From: Phoronis ovalis
Taxonomy: Eukaryota > Phoronida > Phoronidae
NCBI GenBank assembly: GCA_028565635.1
Contig: JAOXYB010025913.1
Location: 1 to 15,854 of the forward strand
Direction of reading: 5' to 3'
Length of the DNA: 15,854 nt
Below, piece after piece: positions 12,601 through 15,854 of this stretch; positions within the stretch are counted from its first letter, which is position 1; each line of letters begins with the position of its first letter. The position numbers and the translations under genes are program-made. Under the pieces are notes generated by a model. It was not told the DNA's origin, did not search any database, and saw nothing but the letters and a program-made list of their open reading frames with translations.

Positions 12601-15441
12601 GCTATCTTGCAGAATGTACATGGATTACATTTCCCTTACCATTGCAATAGTAACAACCTTGTCTTGCCGAATGCCCAAAAAGTGTATTGATGCAAAACTT
12701 TCTCACCTCATCTACAGTTAACATTACCAACCATAACAAATATCCTTAAACTGTAAGTTTACGTACCATCAGCAAATGTGATTGGTAATGCCATTGCTGC
12801 CCTCTTTCTAGCTACTTTCCATTCCAGCACAGAGGGAGGATAAGTACGGCACATAGGATGTTCAATCTTTGAAGAAAGCAGCAGTTTACTCTGACAATAG
12901 CCTTTGTAACCATTGTATGCATGGTCAGAGACATATCTGCAAATTTATAATACGGTAAAAAAAGTGGATTTGTTACAAAAAGAAAATTATATTGAAAGTC
13001 ACCCAAAAAGTACATGGCAGGCATCACTCCACATCTCATTCATCTTTAATCGGTGAATGAGAGGTAATCATAACACTAGTGTTTACCACTACTAGTATTT
13101 CTAATGAAATAAAAGTATTTACATTAACAAAGAGATGGACTTGCTTCTTTAAAAAAATAATAGTAATAAATGTATTGTATTATGACAGATCAGCCAGTCT
13201 GGCAACACATGACACTGGCAGGAACAATACAGAAATGTACAATAGTGAATATGCTGAATAAATGTGCTTACTTCAACAAATAGTTCTGCAATGTTGGACT
13301 TGGTGGAAAACAGCTAAGACAGTTGGACATCAATAACCAGCCTCGTTCAGCATTAGAAGGATTCTGATTCCCCCATGTCTGTGTACACAGTTGACAATAA
13401 ATCTCATCGCGTAAACTTTCATTTTTTAAACCCTGTTGAACGATGTAATCACCAAGCACAGTTTCCTTTTTGCCCGACAAATGAGCATCATTCATAAATC
13501 TCATAATCTAAAAGGAAATTTAAAATATTCTACTGAAGAAAAATCAAAATATCTTTGTAAATGGATATTAACTAATTATCTTGCCTGATCATCCTGCCAA
13601 AAAATACGATTACTGTATACCTGGCTAAGCTTCTATCAACATACTTAATTATGCAACCTGTTGTTGATTATGCAACTCATGAGAATGTATATCAACTGTT
13701 ATAGTTTGGCCACTTATTTCTCAATTATATAATAAATGTCATTAATAAACCTAAATGACACAATTAAGGACTGACTTAATAGTGTCACCATATTGATATA
13801 CATATGTTTTATACATGAACAGCCACTTCTGCTCCATTAGACATCACTGGTTATAAGGCCTGAATACTTCCTTGTCCAATAGATGCCACTATTTAGTTAC
13901 CAGGTGTTTTGCTTATAGAAAGATACAATTCTATGCTTCCTATGCCCAGTATATATGATATCATGCACTGCTTCAGTATACGATCTTATTACTCCTGTAT
14001 ACGATCTTATGCACTTCAGCAGTATATGATCTCATGCATTGCTGCAGTATGATCTCATGCATTGCAGCAGTGTATATCTCCTGCACTTCAGCAGTATATG
14101 ATCTCATGCATTGCTGCAGTATGATCTCATGCATTGTTGCAGTATGATCTCATGCATTGTTGCAGTGTATATCTCCTGCACTGCTGCAGTATGATCTCAT
14201 GCATTGCTGCAGTATGATCTCATGCATTGTTGCAGTGTATGATCTCATGCACTGCTGTAGCATATGATCTCATGCACTGCTGTAGTATATGATCTCATGC
14301 ATTGCTGCAGTGTGAACTCATGCAATGTTGCAGTACATGATCGTACATATATGTACTGCTGCAGAATGATCCCTTACATTGTGGCAATATGTGATCTTAT
14401 GCACTGCTGCATTATATGATCTCCTGCACTACTAAACTATATGATCCCAGGTTTGTTAGTTTGTGAATAACTGCTGCAACACAAATGTAGTACAATTTAT
14501 TCAAAATGAGGACTGCTTACAGTATCTTCAAGCAAACATATCACAAAGTAAATATTAATGAATGATGCTGTATTCATAAAAACACAACAGACCACTGATT
14601 CATATGCCTACCATTTGGAAGATTGCGACTGCAGATTTAACATCTTCTCTACTTTGATGATGTAAAAATGGAGTCTTGACAGGTTGTTTTTTCATTCCCC
14701 ATGGGTGATTCTATAAAAGTTAAAAGAAGACTTGTGATAATTTTTAAATTTAGTTAAAACTAAAATACATTAATCTCTTTTTCCAGTATACGATAATAAA
14801 ATGAGTAATATAAATAATAAATATTCACACTAACCAACAGCATGTTAATAATAAGTTAAGGGTTTCTAGATACAACGAGGTGTGTATATAATTTATATAA
14901 AAAATTATATTATTATATATTTTAACTTATGTTTAGTAATTAAATGAAGAGATACTGTAGACAAGTCATATGAAAGTATACATTTTTAAAAGTTAACACT
15001 TTAAACTTTACATATACTGAGGTTAAATAGTTTGATTTGGTGATGTGATCTAATAAAGGTCATTTTTGGGGGAAAAAATTAATTTTAATTTCAGAAAGTC
15101 TAAAACTCTTACACCTACAAAGCTGAAGCTTGAAAGAATTATCTTTATATATAGGTCTATAAAACGGTGTCTTCTACTACAAATCTGTGTGACTTTAGCA
15201 GAATCTTTCTAAACAATGTTGGTCATCGTTGAATAGGTATAGTTTTTAAGGAAATGCCAAAGTATATGTCACACTGATTTGAAATATCACAAACAAAAAA
15301 AAACCTTTACCTTGAAGTATACATTGGTATATTTAGTAAAAGCATAAGAGTTAATATCTTCTGGAAGTTGAACATCAAATTCTCTCGGAGTGACATTAGC
15401 AGAGGTTACAATGTGACGATCATCATGTGAGCAACTCCATT
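370..15441 (-). CDS. MYO15A: Unconventional myosin XV-type heavy chain, tail region, partial (22 exons)
   Basis: Actin-based motor tail. Exons in transcription order: 15441-15311, 14710-14612, 13507-13272, 12936-12767, 12438-12162, 11909-10985, 10476-9506, 9229-9121, 8669-8564, 8162-7911, 7605-7448, 7284-7149, 6506-6385, 6148-6033, 5795-5705, 5323-5158, 4639-4545, 4064-4029, 2626-2511, 1814-1720, 897-845, 602-370. All introns are GT-AG and phases agree throughout. Domain order is MyTH4 (residues 29-165), FERM F1 (190-298), long disordered linker (304-1110), FERM F2/F3 (1125-1318), SH3 (1321-1376), MyTH4 (1420 on). Residue 1 is the first complete codon, at 15439. Known of the family: class XV myosins carry cargo to the tips of filopodia or stereocilia; vertebrate MYO15A partners with whirlin and EPS8. 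Class XV rather than VII is inferred from the linker splitting the FERM and from a (Y/W)LDxxFDPVL...KGG element that I recall from vertebrate MYO15A. Both gene ends and the promoter lie outside the window. Confidence 0.9.
845..897 (-). CDS. MYO15A: Exon u: second MyTH4, short exon
   Basis: A 53-nt exon, acceptor CCATTTTTAG and donor GTAAGT (residues 1470-1486). It encodes GADWSWKEQAEMVKWTK, corresponding to the W..(E/M)...(F/W)(T/S)K.P(I/L)..SLL helix of MyTH4, whose second half (SPIQVSLL) opens exon v. Confidence 0.88.
898..1719 (-). other. Intron between exons t and u (822 bp)
   Basis: AT-rich with several short minus-strand open stretches at 1412-1609 that have no splice or domain support. 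I see nothing functional in it. Confidence 0.75.
1720..1814 (-). CDS. MYO15A: Exon t: second MyTH4, basic loop
   Basis: A 95-nt exon, acceptor GTTTTTGAAG (residues 1438-1468). It encodes YEMLRTPDGSIRGTVKLMES then a Lys-rich end (KKLSKLRGSKK). The donor chosen is AAG|GTGAAG at 1719; an alternative in the same phase is GTAGCA twelve bases earlier, so the exact 3' end is less sure. Phase 1 joins Gly-Gly at exon u. Confidence 0.85.
1815..2510 (-). other. Intron between exons s and t (696 bp)
   Basis: Contains dispersed repeat copy A (2237-2344). The rest is AT-rich with nothing recognisable. Confidence 0.75.
2237..2344 (+). repeat. Dispersed repeat copy A with 12-bp inverted ends
   Basis: GTGGAGCCACTG at 2237-2248 is matched by its exact reverse complement CAGTGGCTCCAC at 2330-2341. 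The 63 bases at 2282-2344 align without gaps to 6984-7046 at 45 of 63 positions. Together these suggest a diverged short interspersed or MITE-like element in the intron between exons s and t. No target-site duplication was identified. Confidence 0.55.
2511..2626 (-). CDS. MYO15A: Exon s: start of second MyTH4 domain
   Basis: A 116-nt exon, acceptor CTTTTTTGTAG and donor GTAAGC (residues 1399-1436 plus a split Lys). A hydrophilic lead (NGHSRDNISDISQPVSVV) is followed by KYSMIEYAMLHFRESLN. This is the Y.M.E(F/Y)A...FR opening helix of the second MyTH4 in class XV and VII myosins. Confidence 0.92.
2627..4028 (-). other. Longest intron, between exons r and s (1402 bp)
   Basis: Mostly AT-rich single-copy sequence, apart from the compositionally distinct island at 3501-3745. 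I looked on the minus strand for another linker exon and found none with an acceptor, a donor and a compatible phase. Confidence 0.7.
3501..3745 (+). other. Unexplained plus-strand island in the longest intron
   Basis: A hairpin (TCAGCAGGA at 3501-3509, TCCTGCTGA at 3522-3530) is followed by more sequence-complex DNA. An open frame of 88 codons runs from ATG 3540, with two 18-bp units at 3609-3626 and 3633-3650 (period 24). Each contains ATGCAAAT, the POU octamer. It is flanked by a pyrimidine tract plus CAG at the left and CAG|GTAATC near 3746. No protein family is recognised. It could be an antisense exon, a decayed insertion or an intronic enhancer. Confidence 0.3.
4029..4064 (-). CDS. MYO15A: Exon r: 36-nt microexon after SH3
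   Basis: Acceptor TTTTCCTACAG and donor GTAAGT bound a 12-codon exon, RRAPAPPSTTLT, in phase 0-0. Inclusion and skipping both keep the downstream frame, because exon q ends and exon s begins in phase 0. The strong splice sites and the sense reading (Pro/Ser/Thr linker between SH3 and MyTH4) support it, but its size means it could be a chance match or an alternative cassette. Confidence 0.72.
4065..4544 (-). other. Intron between exons q and r (480 bp)
   Basis: AT-rich with an isolated ATGCAAAT near 4347. Otherwise I see nothing in it. Confidence 0.7.
4545..4639 (-). CDS. MYO15A: Exon q: SH3 second half
   Basis: A 95-nt exon, acceptor CTTACTCAAG and donor GTACAG (residues 1356-1386). It encodes WLYGSLYGRAGMFPEEYVVQ then ITKHEVRKSMK. 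The GW..G...G..G(M/L)FP.(E/D)YV signature of SH3 is complete. The n-Src/distal region is short: there is no long insert between exons p and q, unlike the extended loop I recall in mammalian MYO15A. It ends in phase 0. Confidence 0.94.
4640..5157 (-). other. Intron between the two SH3 exons (518 bp)
   Basis: AT-rich, with a CAT/CAA/ACC trinucleotide tract at about 5130-5152 immediately beside the donor of exon p. No loop-encoding exon is found, so the SH3 is short. Confidence 0.7.
5158..5323 (-). CDS. MYO15A: Exon p: F3 C-terminal helix and SH3 first half
   Basis: A 166-nt exon, acceptor TTAACCTGCAG and donor GTAAGA (residues 1300-1354 plus one base of a Gly codon). ANQIKNMIDAFCIEVEQEGK is the closing F3 helix. 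HVRAVKNYITHESTLLCFRN then GDLIKLTNK opens the SH3 fold. The ALYDY motif appears as AVKNY, keeping only the second Tyr. The hinge from F3 to SH3 is nearly absent. A short ATC/CAT trinucleotide tract abuts the donor on the intron side. Confidence 0.94.
5324..5704 (-). other. Intron between exons o and p (381 bp)
   Basis: AT-rich, with nothing recognisable. Confidence 0.75.
5705..5795 (-). CDS. MYO15A: Exon o: FERM F3 lobe, middle
   Basis: A 91-nt exon, acceptor TTTCTAATAG and donor GTAAGT (residues 1270-1299). It encodes YEDVLDVKIPQENTLQLNLD then GEWLIVYTPR. The Y.(D/E)(V/I)L.V..P..N.L..NL......(L/I)...R pattern is the central F3 sheet of class XV and VII myosins. Phase is 1 in, 0 out. Confidence 0.93.
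6033..6148 (-). CDS. MYO15A: Exon n: FERM F3 lobe start
   Basis: A 116-nt exon, acceptor TATTTTCAG and donor GTAAGT (residues 1231-1268 plus a split Gln). It encodes GGRRNPELHYLSIGHSGLRL then LHREKDLVEDYLQILGHC. The pattern ...(V/L).(Y/L)L.(V/I).H.G(L/I).LL is the first strand pair of the PH-like F3 lobe. Confidence 0.93.
6385..6506 (-). CDS. MYO15A: Exon m: FERM F2 lobe, C-terminal part
   Basis: Acceptor ATTTTTCAG; donor GTGAGT at 6384 gives 122 nt (residues 1191-1230). It encodes GHGVSKQNLLTKDHKLEVKK then NVVETAQEWPVYFSRIFPVY. The V..TA..W..YFSR(I/L)FP motif is typical of this myosin FERM. A weaker in-frame donor 6 nt upstream (GTTTAT, exon start 6391) would drop Val-Tyr; I prefer GTGAGT. 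Confidence 0.9.
6507..7148 (-). other. Intron between exons l and m (642 bp)
   Basis: Contains dispersed repeat copy B, which is less AT-rich than its surroundings. The rest is featureless. Confidence 0.75.
6943..7046 (+). repeat. Dispersed repeat copy B
   Basis: The section 6984-7046 is about 71 percent identical to 2282-2344, in the same orientation, with the best-kept blocks at TTGTTCATTCA, AAAATG, TGCTGG and the terminal GTGG(C/T)TCCAC. Within it, TGAATGAAC near 6947 pairs with GTTCATTCA near 6986. It lies in the intron between exons l and m. The outer boundaries are uncertain. Confidence 0.5.
7149..7284 (-). CDS. MYO15A: Exon l: FERM F2 lobe
   Basis: A 136-nt exon (residues 1145-1189), acceptor TTCTTACAG and donor GTTAGT. 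It encodes VFTPCEKLDNALALHLIFCQ, then IVQDVYASSCIRIHKDD and KIKMRSLLG. This is the helical F2 start of the MyTH4-FERM myosins, following RKE from exon k. It ends one base into a Glu codon. Confidence 0.95.
7448..7605 (-). CDS. MYO15A: Exon k: end of linker and entry to FERM F2
   Basis: A 158-nt exon (residues 1093-1144), acceptor TTTTTTAAG and donor GTAAGA. An acidic lead (VDDVDFTDIIEDITPVIDHG) is followed by GPFYTYTKVPWTLNVRKE. The PW.L..RKE(V)F.P motif, completed in exon l, is the F1-F2 junction of myosin VII and XV FERM domains. It marks where the folded FERM resumes after the linker. Confidence 0.94.
7606..7910 (-). other. Intron between exons j and k (305 bp)
   Basis: AT-rich, with nothing recognisable. 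Confidence 0.75.
7911..8162 (-). CDS. MYO15A: Exon j: polyproline segment with paired IQTE motifs
   Basis: A 252-nt exon, acceptor TTTTTACAG and donor GTAAGT (residues 1009-1091). It contains three runs of six prolines, one of five and several of three (profilin, EVH1 or SH3 ligands by type), with PPPPPPLSSIP twice and PPPVSK twice. It ends QEAIQTEVLRRISMKSEVIQ then TEF. Its phases (1 in, 1 out) join DVDDVDFTDI in exon k. Other frames here give long His-rich or Thr-rich readings, which are shadows. Confidence 0.9.
8069..8128. repeat. MYO15A: 30-bp tandem repeat within polyproline exon
   Basis: ATTGA(C/T)GACAATGGTGGTGG at 8069 and 8099 begins two consecutive 30-bp units. On the coding strand each gives six prolines followed by LSSI. 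The plus strand is strongly G-rich across 7985-8162. Confidence 0.85.
8163..8563 (-). other. Intron between exons i and j (401 bp)
   Basis: AT-rich, with nothing recognisable. Confidence 0.75.
8564..8669 (-). CDS. MYO15A: Exon i: linker, basic segment
   Basis: A 106-nt exon (residues 973-1007), acceptor TTTCATCTAG and donor GTAAGC. It encodes GAPAPKKLDKTRVNQLDGLM followed by KSRSISNESPSNRKP. No folded domain is recognised. RVNQLD recalls RVNKLE at the start of exon f. The exon starts in phase 0 and ends with one base that completes a Thr codon with exon j. Confidence 0.83.
8670..9120 (-). other. Intron between exons h and i (451 bp)
   Basis: AT-rich, with nothing recognisable. Confidence 0.75.
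9121..9229 (-). CDS. MYO15A: Exon h: linker, charged helix
   Basis: A 109-nt exon completing the split Lys, acceptor GTTACTGCAG and donor GTAGGT, ending in phase 0 (residues 937-972). It encodes RKSATQLHDHTMALIRARSQ EDLVDEKP (read as one run) and a Lys-rich end. The MALIRARSQEDL segment is a likely amphipathic helix in otherwise disordered sequence. Phase agreement with both neighbours and a clear acceptor support it. Confidence 0.85.
9506..10476 (-). CDS. MYO15A: Exon g: large linker exon, Gln-rich and Pro-rich
   Basis: A 971-nt exon (residues 613-935), acceptor TATTCTTGCAG and donor GTAAGT, phase 0 in and 2 out. It begins as a Gly/Ser-rich tract. Residues 667-721 (IALQQAAYQQAHQNANLQ and following) contain about 23 Gln in 55, with helical spacing. 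Next come a Pro/Ser-rich region with PTSPPTPPRQRKP (a PxxPxR SH3-ligand pattern) and the block TIRVGKVRWPPL. It ends in a highly charged Lys/Glu segment. Class XV myosins in vertebrates also have a Gln-rich stretch after the FDPVL...KGG element, so the order is preserved (from memory). Confidence 0.93.
10477..10984 (-). other. Intron between the two giant linker exons (508 bp)
   Basis: AT-rich. The open frames of both flanking exons extend a short way into it before meeting stops, which produces spurious start and end points. Confidence 0.75.
10985..11909 (-). CDS. MYO15A: Exon f: large linker exon with repeated motifs
   Basis: A 925-nt exon (residues 305-612), acceptor CTTATTTCAG and donor GTTAGT, open throughout in the frame set by exon e. 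The protein is low-complexity and probably disordered. It starts with ERVNKLEIAVEELATPPPLR and a six-proline run. Four copies follow of LSQSSKLNQRP / LSRDSKLNRRY / LSGSKLNNRY / LSDNRLNKRY, then an Asn-Gly-rich stretch (NGHQNGFANGH), a basic-Ser region and two related elements (WLDNVFDPVLDNDD... and WIDNLFTEATDAN..., each ending KGG). The WLDNVFDPVL element resembles one I recall from vertebrate MYO15A. The apparent Met start at 12040 is intronic read-through: the splice acceptor at 11910 and phase favour the exon as given. Confidence 0.92.
12162..12438 (-). CDS. MYO15A: Exon e: FERM F1 (ubiquitin-like) lobe
   Basis: A 277-nt exon, acceptor TGTTTTAG and donor GTAAGT, encoding residues 213-303. 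Features are the F1 helix FTTGQDFVNHLLQLRLI, the strand GWTVSLQDEYASYELGGYDF, and VLDLISEMEV ending with SKSFFLVSV. The GW(S/T)V...(D/N)E...L.G(H/Y)D(Y/F)VLDL(V/I)S pattern resembles myosin VII and XV F1 lobes. The basic tail KEKVAAARRDIPRNS leads into the linker, not directly into F2. Confidence 0.95.
12439..12766 (-). other. Intron between exons d and e (328 bp)
   Basis: AT-rich, with nothing recognisable. Confidence 0.75.
12767..12936 (-). CDS. MYO15A: Exon d: end of first MyTH4, start of FERM F1
   Basis: A 170-nt exon, acceptor AAATTTGCAG and donor GTACGT, completing the split Lys and ending on the first base of a Gly codon. Residues 156-211 begin YVSDHAYNGYKGYCQSKL, the last MyTH4 helix. 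After a basic, Cys- and Pro-containing linker comes PPSVLEWKVARKRAAMALPI, the P(P/S)..E......K.....I..(T/F)F.DG opening of a FERM F1 lobe. Confidence 0.95.
12937..13271 (-). other. Intron between exons c and d (335 bp)
   Basis: AT-rich, with nothing recognisable. Confidence 0.75.
13272..13507 (-). CDS. MYO15A: Exon c: first MyTH4 domain core
   Basis: A 236-nt exon (residues 77-154 plus a split Lys), acceptor CCTTTTAG and donor GTAAGC. It carries the MyTH4 hallmarks in order: IMRFMNDAHLSGK, then NESLRDEIYCQLCTQTWGN (the LRDEI..QL..Q motif), then NAERGWLLMSNCLSCFPPS. The last is the ERGW(L/R)LL..CL..F.PS block shared by myosins VII, X and XV. The Met at 13504 is internal and not a start. Confidence 0.96.
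13508..14611 (-). other. Intron between exons b and c (1104 bp)
   Basis: About half is the minisatellite at 13949-14450. TCCATTAGACATCACT and TCCAATAGATGCCACT, near 13833 and 13875, are similar to each other but too short to define an element. Confidence 0.75.
13949..14450. repeat. Minisatellite, about 20 units of 22-25 bp
   Basis: Imperfect head-to-tail copies of a unit close to TATGATCTCATGCATTGCTG followed by CAG fill about 500 bp of the intron between exons b and c. Variant units reading TGTATATCTCCTGCACT recur at about 14071 and 14166, 95 bp apart, suggesting a four-unit higher-order repeat. Divergence grows toward both ends. The unit contains the palindromes ATGCAT and CTGCAG. No coding role is seen. 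Confidence 0.95.
14612..14710 (-). CDS. MYO15A: Exon b: first MyTH4 domain, second segment
   Basis: Acceptor TTTTATAG and donor GTAGGC bound a 99-nt exon in phase 0-0 (residues 44-76). It encodes NHPWGMKKQPVKTPFLHHQ followed by a helix ending SAVAIFQM. In MyTH4 domains this is the Pro-rich loop and the helix leading to the I.RFMGD-type motif, which continues directly in the next exon. Confidence 0.9.
14711..15310 (-). other. Intron between exons a and b (600 bp)
   Basis: AT-rich, including an almost pure A/T stretch around 14885-14935. Nothing else is seen. Confidence 0.75.
15311..15441 (-). CDS. MYO15A: Exon a: start of first MyTH4 domain
   Basis: Acceptor TTTTTTGCAG at 15442 and donor GTAAAG at 15310. 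The first two bases finish a codon begun in an exon to the right, and only that frame is open. It encodes residues 1-43. TSANVTPREFDVQLP is like the stretch before MyTH4 in class XV myosins. INSYAFTKYTNVYFK is the opening helix of MyTH4, with the usual Y.F.K(F/Y)....YF pattern. The exon ends in phase 0. Confidence 0.88.
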
Positions 15442-15854
15442 CTGCAAAAAAGTAGAATTAATCTATCTCTAATCTATTCTCAGTTCTGTTTATATCTAGA
15501 CAGAGTGACATCACTATAATAAAAATCCATTCACACAGTTTATCTATGCAGTGGGTAAGAAATTTGTAAAGGAAAAATTTAGAAATTCTAAGTTTTTAAC
15601 CCAATTAAGTAAAATGGGTGTCTGACGTGTCGCAAAAGGGTATTAAACTAGTTGGATTGGATTGGGAGAATAATTACTAAGAAACGTTTTAAAAATTTGG
15701 CAAAATATTTTGTTTGACATTATTAATCAGGAAAATACATAGTACTGGGTGAACATATGGCATTAGATAGCCAATTGCAACCATCGTCTGTAATCCACAT
15801 GCTGGAAATAGATCTTTGACGCGTATTAATATGTCTTTTTTCTCTTTCTTTTTG
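15442..15854 (-). other. Region 5' of exon a, mostly intron
   Basis: The upstream exon must end with one base of a codon. On the minus strand, about 15735-15854 is open in two frames (one beginning with Lys/Glu-rich codons at the window edge), but the only donor that fits the phase is a weak GTACTA near 15745. I do not call an exon here. Confidence 0.5.

Noticed and set aside
13949-14450. CRISPR-like array
   Set aside because: The units are contiguous variants of one sequence with no unique spacers, and the context is an animal intron.
370-15441. Assignment to myosin VII or X instead of XV
   Set aside because: Myosin VII has the same domain order but a continuous first FERM and no long linker. 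Myosin X has PH domains and lacks the SH3. The split FERM and the FDPVL...KGG element favour class XV.

Overview
This is eukaryotic, animal (metazoan) genomic DNA: AT-rich, gene-sparse, with short coding blocks bounded by GT/AG splice sites. One large spliced gene, read on the minus strand, explains the coding content. I could chain 22 consecutive exons (370 to 15441, 4693 coding nt, about 1563 residues) with reading phase agreeing at every junction. The gene runs off both ends of the window, so the motor head, the IQ motifs, the rest of the second MyTH4 domain and the last FERM domain lie outside. Compact introns (about 160-1400 bp) and the divergence from vertebrate sequence suggest an invertebrate; I cannot name the phylum.

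The product is the tail of an unconventional myosin of the MyTH4-FERM-SH3-MyTH4-FERM type. It is best matched to class XV (MYO15A in vertebrates, the stereocilia-tip motor). Reading down the minus strand: 15441-12767 encode the first MyTH4 domain and the start of the FERM F1 lobe; 12438-12162 complete F1. Then come about 800 residues of low-complexity linker in 11909-7911, carried by two very large exons (925 and 971 nt) and three smaller ones. It holds proline runs, a Gln-rich segment and several repeated short motifs. 7605-5158 encode the FERM F2 and F3 lobes, 5323-4545 a compact SH3 domain, 4064-4029 a 36-nt microexon, and 2626-370 the start of the second MyTH4 domain. The FERM domain is thus split by the linker between F1 and F2; in myosin VII the same blocks are adjacent.

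The introns hold a roughly 500-bp minisatellite of 22-25 bp units (13949-14450), two diverged copies of a dispersed repeat (around 2237-2344 and 6984-7046), and an unexplained plus-strand island with a hairpin and a tandem repeat (3501-3745). I see no independent second gene, RNA gene, CRISPR array, prokaryotic element or virus.

The observations most worth following up are in the linker and next to the SH3 domain: a four-copy LSx(x)(S/N)(K/R)LNxR(Y/P) motif, a duplicated WxDNxF...KGG element, paired IQTE motifs resembling LC8 sites, and a frame-neutral microexon carrying a class I SH3-ligand motif directly after the SH3 domain.
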